Positions 45,143 through 54,438 of a stretch of 64,000 nt of DNA are shown here, piece by piece. The notes beneath the pieces are model-generated. The model saw only the letters and a list, made by a program, of their open reading frames with translations. It searched no databases and was not told where the DNA came from. The DNA is from Winogradskyella eckloniae (GTDB lineage: Bacteria; Bacteroidota; Bacteroidia; Flavobacteriales; Flavobacteriaceae): assembly GCF_013249045.1 (NCBI RefSeq), contig NZ_JABRWP010000001.1:496001-560000 (forward strand), written 5' to 3'. The position numbers and the translations under genes are program-made. Every line of letters begins with the position of its first letter. The first letter of the stretch is position 1.

Positions 45143-46417
45143 ATGGAGATTACGCAGATTATAAAAAGAGATTATGAAACAAGTCCGTTTGTTTTAAATA
45201 AGATTTCTAATGCCATAGAAAAGGCAATGATGTCGGTAGGCAATGGAACAAAAGAAGATGCTAATAAAATTTCTGTAAATGTTTTACAAACACTTTTAGA
45301 GCGAAAAAGTTTAGATCATAAGTATTTGCCTACTGTAGAAGAAGTACAAGATCTTGTTGAAGAAAAATTAATGGTGAGCTCTTTTCCTGGTGTTGCAAAA
45401 GCTTATATACTATATAGAGACGAGCAGGCAAGAAATAGAAAGACCAATATTTTTGAAAAACGTATAAATTTAAAACCATACGAGTACCCAGAACTTAATG
45501 AATATGTAGATGCCATTAGACACTCGTATTGGATACATTCAGAATTTAACTTTACAAGTGATATTCAAGATTTTAAAACAAGATTAACTGTTGTAGAACA
45601 GAATGCTATTAAAAATACAATGTTAGCAATTTCGCAGATTGAAGTTGCCGTAAAATCATTTTGGGGAGAAATTTATAATAAAATGCCTAAACCAGAAATA
45701 GGTGCAGTAGGTGCTACTTTTGCAGAAAGTGAAGTGCGTCACCATGATGCATACTCGCACTTATTAGAAATATTAGGACTTAATAATGAATTTAAGCATT
45801 TAAAGAAAAAGCCAGTTATAATGAGACGTGTTCATTATTTAGAAACGGCTTTAAAAAATGCAAAAAGTGAAGATAATAAAGAGTATGCAGAGTCAATATT
45901 ATTGTTTTCTCTGTTTATTGAGCATGTGTCTTTATTCTCTCAATTTTTAATCATAATGGCCTTTAATAAGCACAAAAATATGCTAAAAGGTGTTTCTAAT
46001 GTTGTTGAGGCGACCTCAAAAGAGGAGCAAATCCACGGCGATTTTGGAATAGATATCATTAGAATTATTAAAAATGAAAACCCAACATGGTTTGATGAAG
46101 AGCATAGTACTTTAGTTAGAGAACTATGTGAAGAAGCATTTAAATCAGAAAGTAAACTTGTGGATTGGATTTTTGAAGCAGGTGAATTAGACTTCTTACC
46201 AAAAGATGTTATTAATGAATTTATAAAAAACAGATTTAATAATTCATTAGAAAGTATTGGCATTGAAAAAGTATTTGATGTAAACGATACATTATTAGAA
46301 CAAACCGAATGGTTTGATGATGAAATTATAGGAACAAAACACGGAGATTTCTTTGTGAAACGTTCTATCAACTATAGCAAAAGAACAAAAAGTATAACCA
46401 GCGACGACTTATTTTAA
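45143..46417 (+). CDS. nrdB: Class I ribonucleotide reductase beta subunit with N-terminal ATP-cone
   Basis: This is the radical-generating subunit of the enzyme that makes deoxyribonucleotides. Residues 3-97 are an ATP-cone (KISNAIEKAM, PTVEEVQDLVEEKLM, AKAYILYRDEQAR), which in most organisms sits on NrdA. The R2 domain follows, with probable metal ligands Glu167, Glu197, His200 (EVRH), Glu260, Glu295 and His298 (EEQIH). Tyr204 is at the position of the classical radical tyrosine. The layout is that of flavobacterial NrdB (Leeuwenhoekiella, Flavobacterium johnsoniae class Id), where the cofactor is a manganese pair and activity is controlled through the beta subunit. nrdA starts 3 bp downstream. 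Confidence 0.95.
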   Translation: MEITQIIKRDYETSPFVLNKISNAIEKAMMSVGNGTKEDANKISVNVLQTLLERKSLDHKYLPTVEEVQDLVEEKLMVSSFPGVAKAYILYRDEQARNRKTNIFEKRINLKPYEYPELNEYVDAIRHSYWIHSEFNFTSDIQDFKTRLTVVEQNAIKNTMLAISQIEVAVKSFWGEIYNKMPKPEIGAVGATFAESEVRHHDAYSHLLEILGLNNEFKHLKKKPVIMRRVHYLETALKNAKSEDNKEYAESILLFSLFIEHVSLFSQFLIIMAFNKHKNMLKGVSNVVEATSKEEQIHGDFGIDIIRIIKNENPTWFDEEHSTLVRELCEEAFKSESKLVDWIFEAGELDFLPKDVINEFIKNRFNNSLESIGIEKVFDVNDTLLEQTEWFDDEIIGTKHGDFFVKRSINYSKRTKSITSDDLF

Positions 46418-46420
46418 ACC

Positions 46421-48220
46421 ATGAACGACAACACTAACTTAGACTTAGACAACAAAGTAGAGAACCCTCAGACTACTAAAACATTAAACCACGATGAACT
46501 TATAAAAGCTCGTAAAGAGGCAATAAAAGAAGCAAATTCAGAACCAGAAATAAAATGGTTAACAGACCATAGTCGTCAATTTTTGGCATCTGGATACTTA
46601 ACAGGAGATACCACTCCTGAAGAAAGAATAAGAGAAATTGCTAATAATGCAGAACGCATTTTAGGAATCGATGGATTTGCAGATAAGTTCTATGGCTATA
46701 TGGCAGAAGGCTTTTATTCTTTAGCCTCTCCAGTATGGTCTAACTTCGGAAAAAAACGAGGCTTACCAATTAGTTGCTTTGGTTCGCATATTTCTGATGA
46801 TATGGGCGATATTCTTTATACCCAATCAGAAGTTGGAATGATGTCTAAATTAGGTGGTGGAACGTCTGGTTACTTTGGTAAATTACGTCATAGAGGAGCA
46901 CCTGTTAAGAACAATGGAGAATCGTCTGGAGCAGTGCATATTATGCAGTTGTTTGAAAAAATGGTAGACGTGGTAAGTCAAGGCTCTGTGAGAAGAGGTC
47001 GTTTTTCGCCATACTTACCAATAGACCATAATGATATTAATGAGTTTTTAGAAATTGGTACAGAGGGAAATCCTATTCAAGAATTAACGCATGGTGTTAC
47101 CGTAGGTAATGACTGGATGCAAGAAATGATTGATGGAGATACTGAAAAAAGAGCTATTTGGGCAAAAGTATTACAACGTAGAGGAGAAATAGGATATCCT
47201 TATATCTTCTTTAGAGATAATGCTAACAATGCAGCACCAGATGTATATAGAGATAACAAACATGAGATCTATGCAAGTAACTTATGTTCTGAAATAATGT
47301 TGCCAACCAATGATAAGTGGTCGTTTGTATGTGTATTATCTTCTATCAATTTATTACATTATGATAAGTGGAAAAATACAGACGCGGTTGAGACGATGGT
47401 GTATTTCTTAGATGCGGTATTAGAAGAATTTATTACCAAATTAGAAGTATATAGAGATTCTGAAGATAGAGACAATAAACAAACCTTTTTGTTTATGGAA
47501 AAAGCCTATAATTTTGCTAAAGAAAACAGAGCATTGGGACTTGGCGCATTAGGATGGCACTCTTTATTACAGTCTAAAATGGTTGCTTTTGATAGTAAAG
47601 AAGCCTTTGATTTAAATAGTGAAATATTTAGAACCATTAAAGAAAAGTCAGTTAAAGCTTCAGAAGAATTGGCTAAATTATTTGGTGAGCCAGAAGTGTT
47701 GAAAGGTTACGGAAGACGTAATACAACATTAAATGCTGTAGCGCCAACAACATCTTCAGCTTTTATTTTAGGTCAGGTATCACAAGGTATTGAGCCAATT
47801 TGGTCTAATAGCTATGTAAAAGATATTGCTAAGATTAAAACAACGATTAAGAATCCTTTTTTAACTGCTTTATTAGAAGAAAAAGGAATGAATACATCAG
47901 AAATATGGAGAAGCATTAGAGATTACGATGGTTCGGTACAGCACTTAGAAGGTCTTACAGATCATGAAAAAGATGTGTTTAAAACGTATTCTGAGATTGA
48001 TCAAATGACTATTATTTATCAAGCTGCGAATAGACAAAACCATATTGACCAAGCACAGTCGCTAAATATTATGGTGCATCCAGATATGCCTGTGAAAGAT
48101 ATTAATAAGCTTTATGTAACGGCTTGGCAATTAGGTGTAAAATCATTGTACTACCAACACAGTATGAATGCTGCACAGAAATTTAAGCAGAAGAAAGAAT
48201 GTACTAGTTGTGAAGGCTAG
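46421..48220 (+). CDS. nrdA: Ribonucleotide reductase alpha subunit lacking ATP-cone
   Basis: This catalytic subunit has 599 residues, shorter than the roughly 750 of E. coli NrdA because the N-terminal ATP-cone is absent. The barrel carries SCFGSH and CVLSS (redox cysteines), NLCSEI (catalytic Cys) and NAVAPTTSSAFILGQVSQGIE (substrate-phosphate loop). The C-terminus CTSCEG supplies the mobile CxxC pair. It is co-transcribed with nrdB (3-bp gap) and followed by a terminator. Confidence 0.96.
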   Translation: MNDNTNLDLDNKVENPQTTKTLNHDELIKARKEAIKEANSEPEIKWLTDHSRQFLASGYLTGDTTPEERIREIANNAERILGIDGFADKFYGYMAEGFYSLASPVWSNFGKKRGLPISCFGSHISDDMGDILYTQSEVGMMSKLGGGTSGYFGKLRHRGAPVKNNGESSGAVHIMQLFEKMVDVVSQGSVRRGRFSPYLPIDHNDINEFLEIGTEGNPIQELTHGVTVGNDWMQEMIDGDTEKRAIWAKVLQRRGEIGYPYIFFRDNANNAAPDVYRDNKHEIYASNLCSEIMLPTNDKWSFVCVLSSINLLHYDKWKNTDAVETMVYFLDAVLEEFITKLEVYRDSEDRDNKQTFLFMEKAYNFAKENRALGLGALGWHSLLQSKMVAFDSKEAFDLNSEIFRTIKEKSVKASEELAKLFGEPEVLKGYGRRNTTLNAVAPTTSSAFILGQVSQGIEPIWSNSYVKDIAKIKTTIKNPFLTALLEEKGMNTSEIWRSIRDYDGSVQHLEGLTDHEKDVFKTYSEIDQMTIIYQAANRQNHIDQAQSLNIMVHPDMPVKDINKLYVTAWQLGVKSLYYQHSMNAAQKFKQKKECTSCEG

Positions 48221-48241
48221 GAATAGAATTTAGTATAAACT

Positions 48242-48267
48242 AACCAACTCGAAAGAGTTGGTTTTTT
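48242..48267 (+). terminator. Terminator of nrdBA
   Basis: AACCAACTC-GAAA-GAGTTGGTT, a 9-bp stem with a GAAA tetraloop, is followed by TTTT, 22 bp after the nrdA stop. Confidence 0.92.
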
Positions 48268-48334
48268 AGAATAAATAAATAAACTTAAAATGAATATTAA
48301 CCTTAAAATATATTGCTGAGGTATATAAAACACA

Positions 48335-48365
48335 AAAGGATATTACAAAAAATGTAATATCCTTT
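48335..48365 (-). terminator. Second hairpin downstream of nrdA
   Basis: AAAGGATATTAC and its perfect complement form a 12-bp stem with a 7-nt loop. On the minus strand a T-rich tail follows, so it may end a minus-strand transcript from the 330-bp gap 48221-48552. In that gap I see no gene I can support. Confidence 0.55.
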
Positions 48366-48516
48366 CAAAAAATTTTTCAAATTTTGGATTCCGAGGCCCA
48401 TTGTTTGATAAGTAGCAGAAACGAGAATACCTCGCCTCATTTTGTTTTTCAAAAATAAGTATACAACTCTTCTTGACAAACAAATTATTCTGCTTTTTTA
48501 TATTTTTTTTATTAAC

Positions 48517-48537
48517 AATTGTGCTAAAAGCACAATT
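48517..48537. promoter_or_regulatory. Inverted repeat in leader of 5'-nucleotidase gene
   Basis: AATTGTGCT-AAA-AGCACAATT, a perfect 9-bp inverted repeat, ends 15 bp before the ATG at 48553. It could be an operator or an mRNA hairpin near the ribosome site. Confidence 0.5.
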
Positions 48538-48552
48538 AAAACAAATTTAATT

Positions 48553-49479
48553 ATGGCAATAGATTTAACTAATGTATTGGTAATAGGCGTCTCATCTCGC
48601 GCACTATTTGATTTAGAAGAAGAGAATTTAATATTTGAACAAAAAGGAATAAAAGAATATCGAAAACATCAGTTAGAGACTGAAGATATTCCATTAAAAC
48701 CAGGTTCGGCATTTTATTTAATTAAGAATATCCTTGGTTTAAACCAAATATCTAAAAACAAAATTTTTGAAGTAGTTATAATGTCCAAAAACAGTCCTGA
48801 AACAGGGATGAGGATATTAAATTCTCTAAGAAATTATAAATTAGATATAACAAGAATGGCAATGACGGGAGGTGAACCTCTTAATGCTAATTTGATTGAT
48901 GCTTTTAGTATAGATTTATTTTTGTCAAAAAATGAGGCAGATGTACAAATGGTAATTGATAAAAACTTATGTGCAGCAGCAACTATTTTTCCTAATCCTT
49001 TAAATTACCAAAATATTGATAATAGAGTTAAGATAGCATTTGATGCAGACGCTGTATTATTTTCTGAAGAATCGGAATTTAGGTATAAAACAGAAGGTAT
49101 GGAGTCTTTTCATCAATTTGAGCGTGAACATGAGAACGAACCTTTGAGAGAAGGACCTTTTGCTTCATTGATTAAAAAGTTGTCTAAAATTCAATCTGAG
49201 CTACCAACTAGTATTGAATTGTCTCAACTTAGAATTGCAATTGTTACGGCAAGGAATGCACCATCCCATTTAAGAGTTATAAAAACATTAAGAAAATGGG
49301 GTGTTTATGTAGATGAAGTTTATTTTTTAGGTGGTTTATCTAAGCATAAAGTACTTCAGTCATTTGGAGCACAGATATTTTTTGATGACCAAGTTACACA
49401 TCTAAATGATACTTGCAGATGGATTCCTTCTGGGCAAGTTCCTTATAGTAGTAGTTCTCCATTACGAAAAATAGTTTAA
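48553..49479 (+). CDS. 5'-nucleotidase, cytosolic NT5C1-like family
   Basis: The 308-residue protein starts at ATG 48553 (MAIDLTNVLVIGVSSRALFD). An upstream in-frame extension to 48442 is rejected because it is low-complexity and crosses the leader inverted repeat. Family segments are RMAMTGGEPL, KIAFDADAVLFSEE (about 154-167, the DxD nucleophile region), GPFASLIKKLSKIQ and FFDDQ near 277. It removes phosphate from nucleoside monophosphates. Being next to nrdBA, it may help to balance nucleotide pools, though it has its own leader and terminator. Confidence 0.85.
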   Translation: MAIDLTNVLVIGVSSRALFDLEEENLIFEQKGIKEYRKHQLETEDIPLKPGSAFYLIKNILGLNQISKNKIFEVVIMSKNSPETGMRILNSLRNYKLDITRMAMTGGEPLNANLIDAFSIDLFLSKNEADVQMVIDKNLCAAATIFPNPLNYQNIDNRVKIAFDADAVLFSEESEFRYKTEGMESFHQFEREHENEPLREGPFASLIKKLSKIQSELPTSIELSQLRIAIVTARNAPSHLRVIKTLRKWGVYVDEVYFLGGLSKHKVLQSFGAQIFFDDQVTHLNDTCRWIPSGQVPYSSSSPLRKIV

Positions 49480-49484
49480 TATCT

Positions 49485-49517
49485 AAAAAAGCATCTCAGA
49501 AATGAGATGCTTTTTTT
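49485..49517. terminator. Bidirectional terminator
   Basis: AAAAAAGCATCTC and GAGATGCTTTTTTT form a stem with flanking A and T runs, between the stops of two convergent genes (49479 and 49516). It serves both. Confidence 0.93.
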
Positions 49518-50235
49518 ATTTTTCTACTAAAGTATCTGTCCCTAAATACTTATCTGCTTTATTATAATACCATGCTCTTACTTTAGGCATTTTAATATCA
49601 TTTACAATGGTTTCATCAGACAGTAATATATACTCTCCAGAATCTGGTTTTACGTTTCCTTCGTCATCGGTTTTAAAAAACTGATACACTTCCATAGCAT
49701 ATGTTTCAGGATTAAAATAGAAATACCAAACATCGCTACCAACGGCTTCATCATATGTGACTTTTAGCACTAAATAGTCTTTGCCTTTAAAAGTTTTCTT
49801 TTCTACAATATCGCTGAGGTTGGTGCCAGGATCATTTAATTTCATTGGTAAGCCATATAGATACGTGTAGTAGTTTTTATAAAGTAAAGCTCTATCGCAA
49901 GACATTTTTTTGTTCTTAGCGGCTACACTATCTAATAGCTTGCCGTTATAGCGCATTTCACATGTTTGTTTCGTTAGCTTATATGTTGTAGAGACTGTGT
50001 CTTTGGTTGCTGTTACTTCAAAATATTCTTCTGGTAAATTAATAGCAATAATACTTGTACGTTTTACAGACGTTGGTGTCGTCATTTCTACGGTAAACTT
50101 GGAATTAAAAGTTGCCCAAGTTGAATTTGGGTCATGGTAGGCAATAGCGTTTTCTAAGACCTGTTTAGAAGTTATGTTTTGACTGTTAATGGACCAGGAG
50201 GCACAAATGATTAAGACTAATAAAACTGATTTCAT
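49516..50235 (-). CDS. DUF6503-type secreted protein
   Basis: This 239-residue exported protein has a signal peptide (about 1-18, ending INSQ). The body is a single beta-rich domain that ends KADKYLGTDTLVEK, with motifs AIAYHDP near the N-terminus and DVWYFYFNPETYAMEVYQF in the middle, as in DUF6503 proteins of flavobacteria. These look like the LolA-like fold, but no function is known. It is transcribed alone, between two terminators. Confidence 0.75.
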   Translation of the reverse strand: MKSVLLVLIICASWSINSQNITSKQVLENAIAYHDPNSTWATFNSKFTVEMTTPTSVKRTSIIAINLPEEYFEVTATKDTVSTTYKLTKQTCEMRYNGKLLDSVAAKNKKMSCDRALLYKNYYTYLYGLPMKLNDPGTNLSDIVEKKTFKGKDYLVLKVTYDEAVGSDVWYFYFNPETYAMEVYQFFKTDDEGNVKPDSGEYILLSDETIVNDIKMPKVRAWYYNKADKYLGTDTLVEK

Positions 50236-50275
50236 AACAATAAATATTTTTTACAAATTACAAATTAGTGTATAA

Positions 50276-50317
50276 AAAAAAGCATCCAATGCCGAATTAT
50301 ACGGGAGGATGCTTTTT
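50276..50317 (-). terminator. Terminator of OmpA-family gene
   Basis: On the minus strand GCATCC and GGATGC pair around an inner CCG/CGG stem, followed by a run of T, 40 bp after the OmpA gene stop. Confidence 0.88.
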
Positions 50318-50356
50318 GTTTAAGTTATGATTAACTTAGAGATTTTATGCTGAATC

Positions 50357-51208
50357 TTATTTTTCTTCCATCATTGCAAAAAACTTGTCAATGTTTGGCA
50401 TTAAAATAATACGCGTTCTTCTGTTTTTAGCTCTATTAGACCATGTGTCATTGTCTACTAAAGGTTGGTAACTACTACGACCAGAAGCGATTAATTGCTC
50501 AGGCGCAACATTAAATTGATTTTGTAATTTTTTAACGACTGAAGTTGCACGTAAAACACTTAATTCCCAGTTGTCTGAAATCTTATCTGTATGAATAGAT
50601 CTCGAGTCTGTGTGACCTTCTACCATAACATCTAAGCTAGGTTCAGAATTGATAACGTCTGCTAACTTCTTTAAAATTTTATCTGCTTTATTTCCTACTT
50701 TATAACTTGCTGTGCTAAATAACATATCGTCATCTATAGATATCATAACAACCGTTTCGTTGATATCAACCACCATATCACCTTCTTCATTAAGGTCATT
50801 TGTATTAATTGCTTTACTTAAGTTGTATTGTACAGCTAAATTCATAGAATCCTTTAAAGTTTTAGCACCAGCTAATTTCTCAGGACTTACGTTTAATAGA
50901 GTTGCGCGCATTTTTTCTTTACTTGCTCCAGAGGCTACTGTACCATCTTTAGAAACTTCAAATTTTGATTTATTTTCTAATGTTAAACCTGCAACATCAC
51001 TATTTAAGGATTGAATTTTAGAGTTGTATTGGTTAACACGTGCCTCAATGATGGCAAATTTATTTTCTAATTCTTCTTTTTCTACACGCGTTTTAGTTAA
51101 CTCACTTACGGTTTCACCATGTTGTTGTTCTAAAGCCAAGAATTTTTTCTTAGATACACATGAGCTTAATAAAACTGCTGTTACTAATAAGATTGAAATT
51201 TTTTTCAT
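50357..51208 (-). CDS. OmpA/MotB-family peptidoglycan-binding lipoprotein
   Basis: The 283-residue lipoprotein has Cys17 in the lipobox LLSSC. A coiled-coil region (about 22-75) precedes a C-terminal OmpA-like domain (about 150-275) with VEGHTDSRSIHTDK, NWELSVLRATSVVKKL and SNRAKNRRTRIILMPN, the peptidoglycan-binding signature. It likely links outer membrane and cell wall. It is monocistronic, with its own terminator. Confidence 0.9.
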   Translation of the reverse strand: MKKISILLVTAVLLSSCVSKKKFLALEQQHGETVSELTKTRVEKEELENKFAIIEARVNQYNSKIQSLNSDVAGLTLENKSKFEVSKDGTVASGASKEKMRATLLNVSPEKLAGAKTLKDSMNLAVQYNLSKAINTNDLNEEGDMVVDINETVVMISIDDDMLFSTASYKVGNKADKILKKLADVINSEPSLDVMVEGHTDSRSIHTDKISDNWELSVLRATSVVKKLQNQFNVAPEQLIASGRSSYQPLVDNDTWSNRAKNRRTRIILMPNIDKFFAMMEEK

Positions 51209-51305
51209 TATTTTAATTTTGGTTTTTGATTTTAGTTTTATAATTCTATATACGTTAGTTTGTTTGTTTTGGACGTTGAAAAATTTAAAAATTTAACATT
51301 TTTTC

Positions 51306-51333
51306 AAAAAAAACCCAATATGAAAATATTGGG
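51306..51333 (-). terminator. Terminator of PiT transporter gene
   Basis: On the minus strand CCCAATAT-TTTC-ATATTGGG is followed by eight T, 24 bp after the PiT stop codon. Confidence 0.92.
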
Positions 51334-51356
51334 CTTGCATTTTTATTTATGTGTTC

Positions 51357-53630
51357 TTACTCTTCTTGTTCGCTAGCTAATTTAGCGGGTTCTACACTAC
51401 TGTCATGAGCTCCAAAATATTCTTCTAACAGATTCATTGTTGCCGCTAATAAATCTTTTGTTTCTAACAATAAGCTAAAATATAAAGTTGTGTTTTTTGG
51501 ACTAGATTCTTCACTTCGTGTGCGTTCGACTTGTTTTTGGATTTTTTCTTTAACTAATCCATAAACATCAGAGCGTTCTCCAAGTACAGCGCCAATTTGT
51601 TCAAATGATCGCGATTCAAAAGCAACTTGTATCCTTGTAAAGAAGGCTTCCATACGAGCGTCTAATTCTTTTAACTCCTTTATCTGGCTAAACTTTAATT
51701 TCTTATGATTGTTGTTAACATGCTTATGACTTGCTTTAGAGATGTAATCTAAAGACTGAGTCATATCTTGTAAATAACCTAGTATGTTGATATAAAAATT
51801 ACTAGCCTCTAAACTAGGTTCTTCAAGATTTTTAATGAAATAGAAAATATTATCTCTTAAATCATCAATTTCGTCAGATAGTTTATCTATTTGTTTTCTA
51901 TTCTTTTTTAATAACTTTAAGTCTTGTACTGCTAAACCATTTATCGCAGAGGTGTAAATTTTGTTTCCACGTTTTACAACACTAGCAATGTTAGAGGCAC
52001 TCTCTTGTATTACACCTTGAGTAGAACTACTTTCGGCTTTTTCTAATTGATCTTCCTCTTTCATCACCTTAGATTTCTGTATGTGTGACATGTAGCTACG
52101 AATTAGTAATAAAATTGCTAAAACAAGTAAACCGACTAAGGCGTAACCTTTTCCATAATACAGAATATAAGCCATAATTGCAGCCGCAACAAAGGCGCTA
52201 AATGCGGTAAAGAACCAGCCACCAATAACATTTAAAACACCTGCAACTCTATATACAGCACTTTCACTTCCCCATGCTCTATCTGCTAAAGACGTTCCCA
52301 TGGCAACCATAAAGGTTACATACGTTGTAGATAGTGGTAATTTCATTGAAGTTGCAATTGAGATTAGTACACTAGCTACCATTAAATTTACAGCTGCACG
52401 TACTAAATCAAAAGCAGGTAAATCTTGTTCTTTAACAACAACTTTAGGTTTTATAAATTGATTGTCGGACCATTTTTTATAAGATTCTGGTAGTATAGCA
52501 TTAAGACTCTCTGACGTAGCGATAGAAAACCTAACAATGCTTCGTGATAAAAAATTAGGTTCAAAACGTTCCTTTACATCATCTTGTCTTGATAAATCTA
52601 CTGAGGTTTTTACAACCGCTTTAGCCTTGCTAGAAAACCAAAGTGTTAAGACCATTATGAGTCCTGCAATTAATAAAAGATATGGTTGCGTTTGTACTGG
52701 ATCGCCTAAAGCTGTCATTACATATTCATTTGGTAGCGCTCCACTTACAGACCATGCTTCGTATGAGTTAAATGCCGCAATAGGAACACCAATAAAATTA
52801 ACTAAATCGTTACCTGCAAAAGCCACAGCTAACGCAAAAGTACCTACGACTATAATTAGGGCGTATATATTGGTTTTAGTAAATTTTATAAGTAAATAAG
52901 ATACTGCAGTTAGAACTAAAAAACTAATACCAATTAAAGCTATTGGATTAGTAGAAATTAATGACTTTATATCGTCATTCATGAAGCTTGCATTCTTAAT
53001 CCCTTTAATAAGTATAAAATACAAAATAGACGCGGTTGCAACACCACTAAAAATTGCACCATACCAAGATGGCTTTTCTTGAAATTTAAAAGATAATAGT
53101 AGTCTAGAAATGTATTGAATTATGGCACCAACAGAAAAGGCTACAACAACGGACAGCAGTATTCCTAATATAATTTGAATTGCTTTATCATTATTTATAT
53201 AAACGGATAAGTCCGTAATAGACTGTTCGCTATCGGCATAAATCTTAATTAAAGCGACAGCAACAGAAGCTCCTAATAACTCAAATACAATAGAAACTGT
53301 TGTAGATGTAGGCATTCCGAGTGTGTTGAAAAAATCTAGAAGTAGAATGTCTGTTAGCATTACAGCCATGAAAATGACCATAATCTCATTAAACATAAAT
53401 TGACCAGGATTAAAAATGCCTTTTCTGGCAACTTCCATCATTCCGCTAGAGGTCAATGCGCCTACAGCAACACCAATACTCGCGACAATCATTATGGTTT
53501 TAAATGAAACAGCTTTAGATCCTATTGCAGAATTTAAAAAGTTAACAGCGTCATTACTTACACCAACTACTAAATCTGCGATGGCCAAAAAAGCCAGTGC
53601 AGCAAGCATATAGATATATAGGTTTTCCAT
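51357..53630 (-). CDS. PiT family inorganic phosphate transporter with PhoU-like tail
   Basis: This inner-membrane phosphate permease has 757 residues, longer than usual PiT (about 500). The two PiT signature repeats are seen: GVSNDAVNFLNSAIGSKAVS near the N-terminus and AGNDLVNFIGVPIAAFNSYE in the middle, with about 11 helices in total. From about residue 530 a long helical cytoplasmic region follows (KQIDKLSDEIDDLRDN, QDMTQSLDYISKASHKHVNN) that resembles PhoU/DUF47 partners fused to the carrier. Fusion probably gives built-in control. Confidence 0.92.
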   Translation of the reverse strand: MENLYIYMLAALAFLAIADLVVGVSNDAVNFLNSAIGSKAVSFKTIMIVASIGVAVGALTSSGMMEVARKGIFNPGQFMFNEIMVIFMAVMLTDILLLDFFNTLGMPTSTTVSIVFELLGASVAVALIKIYADSEQSITDLSVYINNDKAIQIILGILLSVVVAFSVGAIIQYISRLLLSFKFQEKPSWYGAIFSGVATASILYFILIKGIKNASFMNDDIKSLISTNPIALIGISFLVLTAVSYLLIKFTKTNIYALIIVVGTFALAVAFAGNDLVNFIGVPIAAFNSYEAWSVSGALPNEYVMTALGDPVQTQPYLLLIAGLIMVLTLWFSSKAKAVVKTSVDLSRQDDVKERFEPNFLSRSIVRFSIATSESLNAILPESYKKWSDNQFIKPKVVVKEQDLPAFDLVRAAVNLMVASVLISIATSMKLPLSTTYVTFMVAMGTSLADRAWGSESAVYRVAGVLNVIGGWFFTAFSAFVAAAIMAYILYYGKGYALVGLLVLAILLLIRSYMSHIQKSKVMKEEDQLEKAESSSTQGVIQESASNIASVVKRGNKIYTSAINGLAVQDLKLLKKNRKQIDKLSDEIDDLRDNIFYFIKNLEEPSLEASNFYINILGYLQDMTQSLDYISKASHKHVNNNHKKLKFSQIKELKELDARMEAFFTRIQVAFESRSFEQIGAVLGERSDVYGLVKEKIQKQVERTRSEESSPKNTTLYFSLLLETKDLLAATMNLLEEYFGAHDSSVEPAKLASEQEE

Positions 53631-53757
53631 TTAAAAGGATGCTAAAAATTGAACGCAAAGTACCTTTTTTATTTCAAAAATAATGTTATCTAATTGTTAT
53701 TATTAAAAGTTGGCTTTTTATCTAAATAAATTGATTTTAAACGACCTGTTTTTTTAA

Positions 53758-54438
53758 TTAAACTTTTAGAATATATGAGGTAAGAACGTAGAATTTCTGT
53801 TCTGTATTTATATTAAAAGCTTCCAAACGATATTCTAAACCAAATTGTAGTTTAGACTTTTGTGATATTAACCAACCCATTTGCACTGTTGTTCTATGGT
53901 CTATTTCGGGTTTAAATTTGGAGCTCATACTTAATAAGGCTTCGGTGGAAGCGACAAGATAGCGTTCTCCATAATCTAACGTGTCGCCATTGAGCGGAAA
54001 GTCTAATGCAAAGCGATATCGTGTACGGAATTGTGTTAAATTTTTAAAATAGCGTTGTTCAATTCTTGCTCTGTGTCCAAACCTAATGGCATGCGTTTTT
54101 GTTGTGAAATTATATTGTTGTACTAATCTTATCTCATCATGTTCACCATCTATAGATTCTCTAATTCTATATTGTATACCTAAGCTTATACTTTGGTTAT
54201 GATCTAACGCTAAAGTTGAAAAATGAACCAAATCGATCTGTCGGTTTACAAAACTGAAGGTGTCATCTTTATAGAAATAGTAACGGCCTTTAACGGAGAA
54301 ATTAGCTTTATAATTTTGATTTACTTTATGGTTAATATTAAAAGCCGTTTCACCTAAACCTTCAAAATTATTCTGAGAATTAAGGTTAAAGACGAATACT
54401 ATGAATAATGCTAAAAGAGCTCTTTTAATATAATACAT
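53758..54438 (-). CDS. DUF2490 family outer-membrane beta-barrel-like protein
   Basis: The 226-residue exported protein has a signal peptide (about 1-21, ending NLNSQ). It shows alternating beta strands with many Arg, as in DUF2490 (e.g. HAIRFGHRARIEQRYF, FRTRYRFALDFPL, KLQFGLEYRLEAF). It is probably a small outer-membrane barrel with unknown role. Its start overlaps the end of the upstream gene by 14 bp, so the two are coupled. Confidence 0.82.
   Translation of the reverse strand: MYYIKRALLALFIVFVFNLNSQNNFEGLGETAFNINHKVNQNYKANFSVKGRYYFYKDDTFSFVNRQIDLVHFSTLALDHNQSISLGIQYRIRESIDGEHDEIRLVQQYNFTTKTHAIRFGHRARIEQRYFKNLTQFRTRYRFALDFPLNGDTLDYGERYLVASTEALLSMSSKFKPEIDHRTTVQMGWLISQKSKLQFGLEYRLEAFNINTEQKFYVLTSYILKV

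Noticed and set aside
45940..46371. 143-codon open frame on the minus strand inside nrdB
   Set aside because: It lies fully within a strongly conserved gene, has Ser-rich composition typical of the antisense of this codon usage, and no start context.
48303..48440. 45-residue minus-strand frame (MRRGILVSATYQT start) in the gap after nrdA
   Set aside because: It runs through the 48335-48365 hairpin and turns into low-complexity hydrophobic sequence; more likely non-coding.
48442..48552. 37-codon upstream extension of the 5'-nucleotidase
   Set aside because: It is rich in Lys, Ile and Phe, crosses the leader inverted repeat, and the family start MAIDLTNVLVIG is at 48553.
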